Source: Fonsecaea monophora (taxonomy: Eukaryota > Ascomycota > Eurotiomycetes > Chaetothyriales > Herpotrichiellaceae). From it: a DNA stretch of 64,000 nucleotides. The translations under genes and the position numbers were made by a program. Each line of letters begins with the position of its first letter. Position 1 is the first letter of the stretch. The stretch lies in the NCBI RefSeq assembly GCF_001642475.1, contig NW_019173942.1:1-64000 (forward strand). Direction: 5' to 3'. Below are positions 20,812-31,305 of this stretch, in pieces. Below the pieces are notes generated by a model. It saw only the letters and a list, made by a program, of their open reading frames with translations, was not told where the DNA came from and ran no database searches.

Positions 20812-22311
20812 GGTTGTACTGGGGTGAAGGACTTGGGAGGGATTTAGTTAGTTGTCGGTGTCTGGTATCTCGGTATTGCATCAAGCGTAGCTCTGCTCTC
20901 CTACTCTGCTGGGATGAAGCCATATCTGCCTTTTTCATCCCTTTTCACCTTCTTCTTCATTTTCTTTCTGTTAGAAGGAATGCACTGCCGACAAGACCTC
21001 GTGACAATAGACAGGCGGCTATGTTTTGTGCGGATGCTTCGGTGTAATTAATGATCGTCTCAATTTCGCCCCCTTTTCCCCTTTTCTGCCTCAGCCTCGG
21101 CGCATTGGGGGGAGGGAGACCTTCGGGCCGATTTTTATCTCATCCAACCACAACCTTTTCTTTACTAACCGTAACCATTACTGCTAGCAAGACTCACCTT
21201 TCATGCACCCATCTACCTCATGTGCTCCTCAGATAGTTGTGCTGTCTCCCTGTCTCCCTGTCTCCATGATGCTCCCACGCACTCAACCTATGGGCTGGTA
21301 ACCCCGTGAGAAAGTGGAAGTGATCGATCTGTTGCGGCCGTACAGAGTACGACAAACAAGCTAGAGGCGGAAATGCTGCGCGGCGTGATGACAAATTTTA
21401 GCTGCGAGCTACATACCGACTCTTAGGTAGGAGATGTCGTGTCGTTTGATGGCTTTTGGCGAGGAGGGGTAAGGGAGACGGAGACGGAGATGGGAGGTCA
21501 GTTAGTATCGTCGTCGCCCTCCATATAGTGTTTTATAAATCTTCATCGATTCAAGTCAAGTCATGTCAGTTCTCCTCCGTTCTGTTCTGTCCAGCTCAGT
21601 GGAAAATTCTATTCAAGTAAATGTCAACCGCAATAGGAAAGACCGCAGGTGCCCCCACTTCGCACACATGTCACAAGTATTGTACCGGGGATGTATTATT
21701 ATCTACAAACCAAGCTAGATTCGCGACGAAGCCATACACGTACCTTACCGTACTCGTACTATACACGTACATCGTCACCACCTGTAGGGTCTTGGAGAAT
21801 GAACTCCCTCCCTTGTACTCATGCTCGGTATGTTCTTATTTGACTCTACCGTTCTAATCTGCGTTGCTCTGCTCTCGGTCCCTCGGTACTAATGCCCGGC
21901 CCATTTTTGGGGGGGATTACAAGGCACAAGGCACGCGCGGCCAACGGTCAGGGGGCCGGCGCAAGGACCGATTTTGTCGGCGCCGGCGTACCGAGAGACT
22001 CGATCGGGTTGGGATGACCGAGCATGGATGGGATAGACCGTTGGTCAGGAAGCAAGAGGAGTCACTTCGTCAGTATGGTATGGAACCATTATGGGATGTG
22101 CGGGTTTGTGGATGTGTAGATCTGTGGAGAGAGGTAGGGCGCCCTCCGGGGTTGAAGGAGGGAGGAGGGAGGGTACGAGGGTACGCACTTCTGCATCTCT
22201 TCTCCCATATAATAAGACGCTTCAAAAGGTCAGCTTGACCTCTTCTCTTTTTTCTAACTTCTCTTTTGATCCTCTGTTTCGCATCCACCTCTTTCTCTCT
22301 GCACATATAAT
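20812..22311. other. long divergent intergenic region between NmrA-like gene and amidohydrolase
   Basis: 1.5 kb with no gene I can support. It holds both promoters, a short tandem repeat of TGTCTCCC (21243-21265), purine-rich GGAGAC units near 21470-21490 and several CGTAC repeats near 21738-21775. A TATA-like ATATAATA lies near 22208. Confidence 0.45.
21243..21265. repeat. short tandem repeat, TGTCTCCC units
   Basis: Two perfect eight-base units followed by a partial third unit (TGTCTCC). It sits in the non-coding region upstream of the amidohydrolase and NmrA-like genes. Confidence 0.75.
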
Positions 22312-23763
22312 ATGCCAGCACCAGGATATCTGATCAAGAACGGCCGAGTCCTGACGTGGGATCAGGACCGGAAATCCTCGTTCCCCCAGCTCGACATCCT
22401 CGTCGAAGGCGGCGTGATCACTCAGATCGGTCCAGACATCAACGTCGAAACCAAAGATGCGGCGTCCGTTCAAGTCATCGACGCCACCGACTGCATCGTG
22501 ACGCCCGGCTTTGTCGACCCCCACCGACACGTCTTCCAGGCCCAGCTGCGGTCGACGGTCAGCAACCACACCCTGCTCGAGTACTGCGCGCACCTGCTGC
22601 AAGGGCGCATGACGTTCCTGGGACCCGAGGACATGTACCTGTCGCAGCTGTCGGGGGCCAGCGAGGCGCTCTTCTGCGGCGTGACGACCGTCATGGACCA
22701 TTCGCACGTTGTGGTCACTCCGGACCACGCGAGGCGCTGCATCCAGGCCACCATCGAGTCCGGGATCCGGAGCGTGTACTGCGCGTCGCCCTTTGCGATC
22801 CCCACGTCGCTCAACCCGATGACGCTGCCGGACATGACGGTGCACCACGCGAAGCAGATCGAGCTGTTCAAGACGCTGTGGCGCCAGCAGCCGTTGGGCG
22901 GGCCGGGAAACGACGGCCGGGTCACGCTGGGCCTGGGCTTCGACACGATGCACTGGATCCCCGAGGCCGAGGCGCGCGAGATCCTCGCCTTCACACGGGA
23001 CCATGCTGTCCCCGTGACGTGCCACGACGTGCCGCGCTACAACCTCCCCTCACTGGCGTTCCTGCGCGACAAGGCCATGCCGCTGCCGCCGCAGACGACC
23101 CTTTCGCACACGTGCGAGCCGTCGGCGGGGGACATCGAGTTCGTGCGCACCCACCAGATCGGCATCGTCAGCACGCCCGAGTCCGAGATGGCCATGTCGC
23201 ACGGCGTCCCGTCGGCGTTCGACTTCCACCGCAGCCCCGGCTGTCGCATCGGGCTGGGCATCGACTCGCCGGCCATCTGCTCGGGGGACCCGTTCTTCGC
23301 GATGCGCCTGGCCCTGCAGCAGGAGCGCATGCGGGCCAACGCCGCCTTCCACGCCCGCGGCAAGCTGCCGGACCTGATCCCCGCGCGCACCGACGACGTG
23401 CTGTACATGGCGACGCTGGGCGGCGCGGCGGCGATGCACATGGAGGACAAGATCGGCAGTCTCGAGGTCGGCAAGTGCGCCGACATTGTGCTCGTGCGCA
23501 CCGACTCGCCCTCGATGGTCGGCAGCGTCGACTTCTCGGCCGCGCTGGTCACGCACGCCGCGGCCGCTGACGTCGATACCGTCATGGTCAACGGCGAGAT
23601 CGTCAAGCGTGCGGGCAAACTCGTCAAGGTCGACTGGGACGACTTGAAGGTCAAGCTGGCCGCGAACCGCGACGCGCTCGAGCAAAAGTTCCAGGCGGTC
23701 GATTGGGAGTGGAACAAGAACGACCTCAAGGATCTGTGGGGGGTGCGCGGTGTTTTAGAGTAG
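22312..23763 (+). CDS. amidohydrolase of the TrzA/AtzB - S-adenosylhomocysteine/MTA deaminase-like group
   Basis: A single uninterrupted exon of 483 residues, unusual here because most neighbours have introns. The amidohydrolase fold is shown by the metal-binding PGFVDPHRHVFQ (HxH, about residues 71-73), the later VTCHDVP and LSHTCEPS histidines, and LGIDSPAICSGD with the catalytic Asp (about residue 323). The C-terminal beta-sandwich has GSLEVGKCADIVLVRTD. This subgroup hydrolyses amino or halo groups from purine, pyrimidine or triazine-like rings; the substrate is not predictable from sequence. Codons are strongly GC-ending, more than in the adjacent genes, and the long antisense frames are a by-product. 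The features fit acquisition from a bacterium or strong GC-biased codon use. ATG 22312 follows a pyrimidine-rich leader. Confidence 0.88.
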   Translation: MPAPGYLIKNGRVLTWDQDRKSSFPQLDILVEGGVITQIGPDINVETKDAASVQVIDATDCIVTPGFVDPHRHVFQAQLRSTVSNHTLLEYCAHLLQGRMTFLGPEDMYLSQLSGASEALFCGVTTVMDHSHVVVTPDHARRCIQATIESGIRSVYCASPFAIPTSLNPMTLPDMTVHHAKQIELFKTLWRQQPLGGPGNDGRVTLGLGFDTMHWIPEAEAREILAFTRDHAVPVTCHDVPRYNLPSLAFLRDKAMPLPPQTTLSHTCEPSAGDIEFVRTHQIGIVSTPESEMAMSHGVPSAFDFHRSPGCRIGLGIDSPAICSGDPFFAMRLALQQERMRANAAFHARGKLPDLIPARTDDVLYMATLGGAAAMHMEDKIGSLEVGKCADIVLVRTDSPSMVGSVDFSAALVTHAAAADVDTVMVNGEIVKRAGKLVKVDWDDLKVKLAANRDALEQKFQAVDWEWNKNDLKDLWGVRGVLE

Positions 23764-24313
23764 TGAGTTAGAAAGGGCCATGGGGGACGGTGTAGAGCAA
23801 GTCACAGACCTGATGCGCTGTGAGATGGAACTAGAATCAGCTGCCGTGATGAGCGGAGGCGAACGTGTCGCAGTCCCTTACTAGACAGCGGTGCGAGGGT
23901 CGGAGGTTCAATAAGGAGACTACTTGGTGTAGGGGCACCCGGACTCTTGCAGGTCTCGCAATGTCCGCTATACTTCGTCCATAGGTAGTCCAAGGAGACT
24001 CCAGCCTCGTCCGGTCTTGGCACCACAGCATCGTCGAATACTCCCCCAACGAGCCAACTCAACCCCCAGCCTTTTGTACCGAGTATGTACCATCAGGCTC
24101 TTCAGTCCTATGTACGTCAGTGGATCAACTTTTCACTTCTGGTAAATATTACCCGCGAGAGAGGAAGTAAACATCAAAACCCCGAAAGAAATTATATCAT
24201 TCATTAGTCTAATTAAATTCGTGATCCACCATTCATCTATCCCAAACCCTCCATGCCGGAATCTTGGACCCCCCCCGGATCGCCCACACCCAAATGCCCA
24301 ACGGCCGGGAGAT
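23764..24313. other. intergenic, tail-to-tail
   Basis: 550 bp between the converging amidohydrolase and PIR genes. I see no coding or repeat signal beyond short AT-rich patches. Confidence 0.45.
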
Positions 24314-25441
24314 TCACTGACCACAATCCACCAGGCGCACAACCCTCAACTCCACCGGACTACACTGCGCGGCCCAATTCTCCGTGTACAGGTTATAAAA
24401 GTCGCCGCTGAGACATTGCCAGAAGGTGGTGGTCCCGCCGAGCGCGAGCGTCCGTATCCCGTTGTCCTCGACCGTGCTTGTCTCGCCAGCGGGAGTGGGA
24501 CTAGAGCTAGAACGAGGACTTAAGTCGTTGTTATTGTTGCTTGTATCGACGGGACAGATACTCCAGCCGCTGGTCCAGATGGCGCCTGATTGCGGGGGCC
24601 CGTCGAATTGGAATTGGTAGTTCGACGCGATGTAGCCGGTCCGGTTGAAGGCGTCGTAGAGGTTGTTGTCGCGAAGGTGCAGGCGCAGGGTAGAGTCTGT
24701 GAGGCAGGACACGAGGGATAAGCGTGGCGAGGGGGATGGAGTGGGTGAGGTTGAAGGGGTGATGGAGGTGGTGCTGTCGTTGGTCGATGAGGGCGAGGTC
24801 GATGAGGACGAGGATGGAGCAGGTATACTAGGTTGCAAGGAAGATGATGATGGCGACGGTGATGGCAATGGCAATGGGAAGGTTGGACTGAGGTTCAGCC
24901 GCGTCGAGACCCCGCAGGCCTGCTCCAGCACAGTAGGCGGCTTTGTCGGTGTTGCAGACTGGTTCGATCCCCGCGGAGGAAAAGGAACCGGGACATTCGA
25001 CGTCGGCGCCACAACCAGAGACGCTTCTGTCGCGTATGTCCCAGACACAGCGGTAACCACCGGAGCCTGAATCTGACCGTCGCCAATCTGACTTACTGGC
25101 GCCATGGACGTCGTCGACATGGTGATGGTCGTGGTGTGCATTCCTCCCTGGACCTGCCCGTCCCCGATCTGGGACACGGCGCCCATTGTGAAGATTGGCA
25201 CGGGCGGCACCTCTTGCCTCTCCCGGAGCTTGTCAGCAGGATTGGTTTCCGAAGGTGAAGCAGGAACCGAGATATTCGTCAACGCAATACCAAACACGCC
25301 TGGAAACGTGCCTGCACACCCCGGCGGTGGTGGCTGTGGCGGAGGTATCACTGCCGTCACCGCCTGAGGTTGTGGTTGCGCTATCGGCGACGCATATGCA
25401 CAACTGTACAAGACAACCGAGACGCACAAGGACCTGATCAT
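24314..25441 (-). CDS. secreted cell-wall protein with PIR repeats
   Basis: Single exon, 375 residues from ATG 25441. The start is followed by a signal peptide (MIRSLCVSVVLYSCAYA, cleavage near SPIA). A Pro/Gln segment and a basic site (KLRER, possible Kex2-type processing) precede two PIR units, AVSQIGDGQVQ and PVSQIGDGQIQ, whose Gln is the residue esterified to beta-1,3-glucan in yeast Pir proteins. A long Ser/Thr/Pro-rich, probably O-mannosylated region follows. The C-terminal domain (SCLTDSTLRLHLRDNNLYDA, YQFQFDGPPQSGAIW, LALGGTTTFWQCLSGDFYNLY, QCSPVELRVV) is the conserved domain of Pir and related covalently linked wall proteins with its Cys residues. Role: wall structure. A longer in-frame start at 25537 exists but lacks a signal peptide at its N-terminus. 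Confidence 0.9.
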   Translation of the reverse strand: MIRSLCVSVVLYSCAYASPIAQPQPQAVTAVIPPPQPPPPGCAGTFPGVFGIALTNISVPASPSETNPADKLRERQEVPPVPIFTMGAVSQIGDGQVQGGMHTTTITMSTTSMAPVSQIGDGQIQAPVVTAVSGTYATEASLVVAPTSNVPVPFPPRGSNQSATPTKPPTVLEQACGVSTRLNLSPTFPLPLPSPSPSSSSLQPSIPAPSSSSSTSPSSTNDSTTSITPSTSPTPSPSPRLSLVSCLTDSTLRLHLRDNNLYDAFNRTGYIASNYQFQFDGPPQSGAIWTSGWSICPVDTSNNNNDLSPRSSSSPTPAGETSTVEDNGIRTLALGGTTTFWQCLSGDFYNLYTENWAAQCSPVELRVVRLVDCGQ

Positions 25442-26058
25442 GGTTTCTTTGGGCTGACAATACTTAGAGAAATATGGATCTCCCCTCACACACTGCGGAA
25501 TAGAGGCGTTGGAAGACACAGAGAGCGAAAGTTGCAAGACGCATTATATCCGGCCAACAGGTCTCTCTATTTGTACCCTCAGAGAAATTCATGGTCGGCG
25601 GCTCACATTCTCCCACGTCCCCAGTCATCAGGCTGGGACATGCATAGCCTAGAAGATCCAATGCACAAGGCTGGTAGAGGGTCTGTGCGCCGTCTGCAAA
25701 ACACCGGCAGGAATGCCACCAGAACCCGACAAGGTTGGCGCGTGAGTCTCGGCAAGGCTGACAAGATCCAGGGGGAGGCCGGCATTCCCTCGTCAAAAGG
25801 TCAGAGCTCCTGTGGGTGTCTGGAGACATGAATGTTTGCTAAAGATTCATCATTCGTCCATACTGTACACAATAACACAAAAGCTGTGATCATCGTGCGC
25901 TGTTCCAACATTATTCGCTCAACAAGCAACAAAACATGCTCGACCCCCGAGAATTTCCAAAAGAACCCAAAACCAACCACGTAACTTTTGAAACCCAACG
26001 CACGATCCATCCCATCATTTCCCCAGAAGACGACCTAGACGGCCCTGTTGTACATTCA
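25442..26058. other. intergenic, PIR promoter and Cdc11 3' flank
   Basis: 617 bp. It is the upstream region of the minus-strand PIR gene and the 3' flank of the septation scaffold gene. Short frames here have no recognisable domain. Confidence 0.45.
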
Positions 26059-29000
26059 TCAACCATTAAATGCATCCCCGTCATCGCCTGTAACCAGACA
26101 ACCCCGCCCAAGACCATCCGGAACCTCCGCATTCCCATCATTTCCACCAGCCGCTTCCACAATCGTGGTCGTTGGCTTCACAAGCACTCCCCGGCCCGTC
26201 AGTTTATTCCATGTCTCATCCTCCGAGCTGGACAGCCCACGTGGAAGTTTCAGTCCGTCGAGTTGAACCAAGTTCTTGCAATTCTCGGCAAGCATCAACT
26301 CGATTGTACGTCGTCGTAAACCTGTTATTTCATCAAGCACTTTCATCCAGCAAGCGTCCTCGGTCTCCGACCCCTCAGGCAGGTCGTACCGTGCCGACTC
26401 CGAAGGTGCCACTTGACCTGTCGCAGGACTATAAAATCCCACTGTCAAAGGGTTTTCGCGTAGATCAATTTGCTGCAGCGATGGAAGCCTTGACATGACC
26501 AGGCAAGTTCGCCTCAGCCTCTGGACGCGGTTCTTCGCCAGGAGCAAGGTATTCAGATGAACCATCTTTCGTAGTGGGTCTACCTCCTTGATGGCATTGA
26601 AATTGGCGTTCAGATATCGGCAGTTGGGAAAGAATAGCCCAAACCTTTCGGGAAGCTCCGAAATGCCACATGCAGCAATCTCTAGTTCGCGAAGATTATT
26701 TTGAGGCGATGCCGGGAGTTTCAACGTCCCATTTCCCACCAAGTTCGACGAAAGACGGATGTGTCGGCATTCGTTAGGTGTAGACAGAACCAAATCAACA
26801 ATGTCTGATTGTTCTGCCTGTTGCCTGAGAGACAAGAACTCAAGGTGATATGCCGTCTGCAACCCCTGAATGTCCTTGATCTTGTTGTTGTCGAGATCCA
26901 GATATCGAAGAGCTCGCATATGCTTAAGAGAGATCACTTCCAGTTCGTTGTGGGCAATTCGCAGTCTCTGCAACGGAATATCCACATCATGGCATGTCAT
27001 CGGGAACCGCAGAACATTGTGAGAGACATCAAGTACTTCTAGAGCAGGCAAGTAGTGGATATTCTGAACCACCTCCAATTGGTTGTGGCTAAGATCCAGT
27101 GTCTTCAGTCGTTTCAAATCACTGCCCTCAAAATCAACTTTGGTCAGGTCGTTGTCGCTGAGTTTTAGCTCGAGCAGGCCGTCCAGATCCAGGATTCCGT
27201 CAATGTTAGAGATTTGATTGTTGTTCGCATGTAGGCTCCGCAGATGGACAAGGGAACTGAATCCCTCCAAGCTCTCCAACCGATTGCCCGACACATCGAG
27301 GTATTGAAGGTTACGGAGATGACTCCAGGAAGTTAGGTCATTAACCAAATTCTTCTCCATGTCAAGGATCCGCAAGGTGGGTGGCAAGCCTCCCAGCTGG
27401 GAAATGTTGTTTCCGGACATACTCAACTCTTCCAAGCTGGGACAGTAATCTTTCAGGCCGTGGACTGAAGAAACGCTGCCAGGAGCAAGCGTCATCTGAC
27501 GGAGCTGATCCCAAAACAGCTCCTCAGGCGCTGCGTCTGTTATCGCCTTGACCAGCTCATCCACAGCCAATGCTAGCGAGCCATGAGCTTGCCGTAGTGC
27601 ATGTGGATGCTTTCTTTCATCAACGTAGCTCTGGTCGGGGTCTTTGGCTTTATCGATTTGGTGCACGGAGAAGTCAGACAGCGGAGTCAAACACAGAATG
27701 CTGGCCCCCTTGTTGCCTGCCTTTTCGAGTTTGGCGATGGTCTTTGGCGGTGCAGGAGTCACCATCTCCGAGTGCTTCATGTGGACAAGACTCATCCGAG
27801 GCTGGAACCGTTCTTCATCGTCCTCTACAATAGGCGATATCGTTCGAGGTTGGAAGGTGACTGAACCCTGACTGAGCAGTTGCACTTGATGAATTTTGCT
27901 CCAGGAGTCTGTGGATCGAGGCAGCACAGCTGGTTGTGGTAGGTCTTGCTCAACATGCTCAGCGTCGAGGTCGATCGCTGAATCATCAAGGGGCAGATCT
28001 TCTTCACGGGGAAGGTCATCGAAGTCGTCTTCAGAAAAGTTGGCGTAGTTCACAGCCGACACAACCGGGGACGAAAACGCGATGGTAACTGCTCGAGCTT
28101 GCCTTCGGTCGTCTGTGAGCTGACTCGGAGGTTTGGAAGGGATGCCATTGTGGAGCTTCGCTTCGTGCGCTGAAGCCTTGGAGCGAAGGGAACTTCGATC
28201 GACTTCCTCGACATCGTCTTCGGCTGCCGGTACATCGCCACTTTGCTCACATGTAGGATTGACATTGCGGTCCGGAAGCGGGGGTGGAGAGGGTTGAGAT
28301 GCTTCATTAGCACCGCGTACATTGGCCCGCAACATGTCTCCTTTCTGGTCTACGGCAGTCTTTGAATGCACCCCATGAGACTCTAACTCCCGCTGTTCGT
28401 CAATGCTCAAGTCAGGGATATCCTCAAAAGGGTCATCCTCTGTCATGGTTTTCCGATGCTGTCTGTCCGTACATTTCGAGCCGTCTTCGCTAGATAACTT
28501 CTTCACCCACACCTTCTTGTCATGATCGAACGTCATAGTTCCCACTTGGTCGGGAATCGATACGGTACCAGAAGAGATGACTCCTTTCTGGCCGGATGCA
28601 GACGACCGCGTAGGAAACGACTGCTGAGTGGAGCTGTTATGGGATTGTTGAGCGTGTGCCAGACGATCCAGTGTCAAATCTTGTTGGCCCCCGACGGTGG
28701 AACTTGAGTACTTGCGTTTCCTAACGGTTTCGGTGGCATTCAAAATGCGGATGTTTGGTGGATCGCTCTCCTGAATCTCCTCTAGAGCTGCAGGTTCAGC
28801 TTCTGCACTCAAAGACATGGCCTCACGTGCTGGTGGGAGCGTGCCAAACATCGAGGTGCTTCCCAGAGCGTCCATGTCGTCTTCACGATATTTCCGCAGA
28901 TAGCTTGCTGTTCTGGAGTCGTGGCGTGCATGACGACGGTCTTGGGGGTGCCGTGACACATGTTCTCGAGACGGTGGTCGCGAGAAGTCGTCCTTCGTAG

Positions 29001-31305
29001 AGTCTGCGTCGATATCAAGATCCAGAATAGCATCTGCATTCAGCTCTGACACGTCGGCCGGCTCTGTAATATCTGGCAGAGCAGCAACAGGCTTTGGCTT
29101 GCCTCGAGACCGAATGAACTGCATGACCTTGTTGGCTTCCTCCATGTAGTCCTTCGTGGCCAGCGATGGCTTGCGCGAATCATTGTTTACTTGGGCTGCT
29201 TCCTGCGCAAATGTGGCCAGCTCTGCAGCTAGAGCTTCTGTGAGGTCTTCATTGACCACTTGGGGTCCCGGTCCTGCTTCAACAGCTTCAGCACCTGGTA
29301 CTACCGTGACACGACTGATGGAAGAAGATCTTCTCGCCGATTTCGGTCTTAAAAGGTCCCGTGAAGCAAGGACTTCTGGATCTGCCTCGAACCCTTTGTC
29401 ACCAGGCCGGGCATCCTTTCTCTTCTTCCCAGCATAAGTGACTACTTCTCCCAGCTCGGGAATCTTGACTTCAACCTCGTTGGTTGGTGGCGACACCTGG
29501 CCGTCGACAAGTGTCTTTCGTCGTTTATTTATTCTCTCTTTCTCAGCGTGGGCGATGATTTCTTTCTGCTCTGTGCTTCCCTGGTCCACTTCGAGTGCGG
29601 TTTCTGTTGCGGCTGCGCCGGGGTTTAATTCAGAGACATGCAACGACTGTGACAAAGGGGATTTGAAGATTCTATCCTCCGGCTTCACTACTGCTTGTTC
29701 GACTGGGGATGGTCTGCGAATGTTTTGTTCAAAGCCGAATCCGTCAAGCTCACCCTGCCCAAATTGACTCATGCGAAACTCGGTCTCTTGTGCCTCCTCC
29801 TCCGACGTAACTGTAGTCACTTTCTCACGCGATTCGTCAGGCTCTTCAAAATGACTCAAGATACGCATGAGCTTATTGTTAGTGTACGTGTCTCGATTTC
29901 CGAACAACTTCAAGGGGCTTCCAGAGGACGGGGGCCGGAGCTGATTCTCTGTGTGGTGAATAACACTGGTATCCTGCGGCGTTGTTGGCGCACTTGCACT
30001 GAGCCTGCTTTGATCTATGCTATCATCAAGGGCTCGTGAAGCGGGGGGCGGCGAACTGTAAAACTGAAAATCGGGTCTCTGGTGTGGCTCCATTTGGGAA
30101 GGCTCTTGACTGAGGCTGAGACTCTTGCGGAGGAACGATGCTTCATTCGAACGGCCGCCACGTCGCGAATTTATGAAGCCTCCACCTGTAATGAAATCTT
30201 GCGTGCCCATAGACAAGTCGTCAGGTAAAGATTGAGAGGTCAGATCAGGCAGTGGTTCATCCTGGAAGTGTTTTTCGGGATCTTTGTTGTCCATATAGCT
30301 GATGCGGCTGTCACTCAAGCTTGAACCCGGCCGGTCATCCTCCCTCGAAGCGGCACTTTGCAATTTACCTTTCAATGCGTGTATATCAATATCTGTGCGT
30401 AGCACTGTATCACGGATCGAGTTTTGTTTCGACACCGTGACTGGAGAAATGAACTCGTTTCGCAATTCTTCTTGACCGCTGATCGTTCGCCATCGTGGAT
30501 CCTGCACATTATAACCCCTCGGTGATGACGGCGTAGAACGACTTTTCTCAGCACCCTCGAGGGATTGAACTCGTTGCTTCACCAATCCTCGGAGAGAACC
30601 AGTCCTTACGAGGTCCGATGATACTGCAGACAAGTGTTGATGCTCCGCCTCTTCCTCCTCATTGACCTCTTCCAAAATCTCCAGGTTTAGCCGACTTCTG
30701 TTGACTCGATAGCTGGAATATTGCTGTTCGGGAAAGGGATTGGTTGCAGGCAGATTGAAAGGCTTCCGGACTGAGCCAGTTTCGGGTTGCTCGACCCTAT
30801 CACTCTGTAACTGCGATGAATTCGGCTGTTTGAAAACGCCCTCTAACTTTGAAGGCGAGAATAGATCGAAGCCGTCGCTATTGATGTCTTCCCCTGCAAC
30901 CAGCCGTCTCTTCCATTCTGGTGTTTCTGCCAAGGAGGTTTTCTCGTGGATGGAGTGATGTTGTACTGAGTTCTGGGAATCAGAGAAAACACTTGATGTT
31001 CGGCGCGGCAGGCTTGACTGTTTCTGTGAACTGAGGGCATTCGGCAGGTTGAGACTGGAGGCGCTCCGTTCGCGGAGGATGGATTTGCTGCTCTGGCGGG
31101 CTTGTCCACGACTTGATCTATGTCTCAGAAAGCTCCCGTTGGACGATTCTTTACGGATGTTGTTGGCGAGGTGCGGGATGCGACTTTGTGAGTGGGATAG
31201 TGCGACACTACCATGCTGAGGATTGCTTGCGAGAGAAAGCGCAGGGGAGGATGAGCGGTGTTCAGACTTCCAGTCTTCTGACAAGGAATCGAGCCACGGC
31301 TCCAT
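26059..31305 (-). CDS. cdc11: septation initiation network scaffold Cdc11/SepK (Nud1 homologue), LRR protein
   Basis: Single exon, 1748 residues. The start MEPWLDSLSEDW at 31305 is the diagnostic N-terminus of filamentous-fungal Cdc11/SepK. Residues 1 to about 1250 are low-complexity, charged and serine-rich with many SP sites, as expected of a phosphorylated scaffold. From about residue 1270 to 1680 come leucine-rich repeats in a regular series (LEELSMSGNNISQL, LRILDMEKNLVNDL, LQYLDVSGNRLESL, LRSLHANNNQISNI, LKTLDLSHNQLEVV, LEVLDVSHNVLRFP, LRYLDLDNNKIKDI and others). Cdc11 anchors the SIN kinase cascade at the spindle pole body and triggers septum formation. There is no intron over 5.2 kb. 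It diverges from the GFA-family gene across 573 bp. Confidence 0.9.
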   Translation of the reverse strand: MEPWLDSLSEDWKSEHRSSSPALSLASNPQHGSVALSHSQSRIPHLANNIRKESSNGSFLRHRSSRGQARQSSKSILRERSASSLNLPNALSSQKQSSLPRRTSSVFSDSQNSVQHHSIHEKTSLAETPEWKRRLVAGEDINSDGFDLFSPSKLEGVFKQPNSSQLQSDRVEQPETGSVRKPFNLPATNPFPEQQYSSYRVNRSRLNLEILEEVNEEEEAEHQHLSAVSSDLVRTGSLRGLVKQRVQSLEGAEKSRSTPSSPRGYNVQDPRWRTISGQEELRNEFISPVTVSKQNSIRDTVLRTDIDIHALKGKLQSAASREDDRPGSSLSDSRISYMDNKDPEKHFQDEPLPDLTSQSLPDDLSMGTQDFITGGGFINSRRGGRSNEASFLRKSLSLSQEPSQMEPHQRPDFQFYSSPPPASRALDDSIDQSRLSASAPTTPQDTSVIHHTENQLRPPSSGSPLKLFGNRDTYTNNKLMRILSHFEEPDESREKVTTVTSEEEAQETEFRMSQFGQGELDGFGFEQNIRRPSPVEQAVVKPEDRIFKSPLSQSLHVSELNPGAAATETALEVDQGSTEQKEIIAHAEKERINKRRKTLVDGQVSPPTNEVEVKIPELGEVVTYAGKKRKDARPGDKGFEADPEVLASRDLLRPKSARRSSSISRVTVVPGAEAVEAGPGPQVVNEDLTEALAAELATFAQEAAQVNNDSRKPSLATKDYMEEANKVMQFIRSRGKPKPVAALPDITEPADVSELNADAILDLDIDADSTKDDFSRPPSREHVSRHPQDRRHARHDSRTASYLRKYREDDMDALGSTSMFGTLPPAREAMSLSAEAEPAALEEIQESDPPNIRILNATETVRKRKYSSSTVGGQQDLTLDRLAHAQQSHNSSTQQSFPTRSSASGQKGVISSGTVSIPDQVGTMTFDHDKKVWVKKLSSEDGSKCTDRQHRKTMTEDDPFEDIPDLSIDEQRELESHGVHSKTAVDQKGDMLRANVRGANEASQPSPPPLPDRNVNPTCEQSGDVPAAEDDVEEVDRSSLRSKASAHEAKLHNGIPSKPPSQLTDDRRQARAVTIAFSSPVVSAVNYANFSEDDFDDLPREEDLPLDDSAIDLDAEHVEQDLPQPAVLPRSTDSWSKIHQVQLLSQGSVTFQPRTISPIVEDDEERFQPRMSLVHMKHSEMVTPAPPKTIAKLEKAGNKGASILCLTPLSDFSVHQIDKAKDPDQSYVDERKHPHALRQAHGSLALAVDELVKAITDAAPEELFWDQLRQMTLAPGSVSSVHGLKDYCPSLEELSMSGNNISQLGGLPPTLRILDMEKNLVNDLTSWSHLRNLQYLDVSGNRLESLEGFSSLVHLRSLHANNNQISNIDGILDLDGLLELKLSDNDLTKVDFEGSDLKRLKTLDLSHNQLEVVQNIHYLPALEVLDVSHNVLRFPMTCHDVDIPLQRLRIAHNELEVISLKHMRALRYLDLDNNKIKDIQGLQTAYHLEFLSLRQQAEQSDIVDLVLSTPNECRHIRLSSNLVGNGTLKLPASPQNNLRELEIAACGISELPERFGLFFPNCRYLNANFNAIKEVDPLRKMVHLNTLLLAKNRVQRLRRTCLVMSRLPSLQQIDLRENPLTVGFYSPATGQVAPSESARYDLPEGSETEDACWMKVLDEITGLRRRTIELMLAENCKNLVQLDGLKLPRGLSSSEDETWNKLTGRGVLVKPTTTIVEAAGGNDGNAEVPDGLGRGCLVTGDDGDAFNG

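Noticed and set aside
22356..23570. Long second plus-strand frame and several minus-strand frames within the amidohydrolase
   Set aside because: Arg/Pro/Ala-rich, without motifs; by-products of the GC-rich codon use of the true reading frame.
29900..30000. Possible introns in the N-terminal part of the Cdc11 homologue
   Set aside because: The frame is open from the diagnostic start to the LRRs; GT and AG pairs inside are within low-complexity coding sequence.
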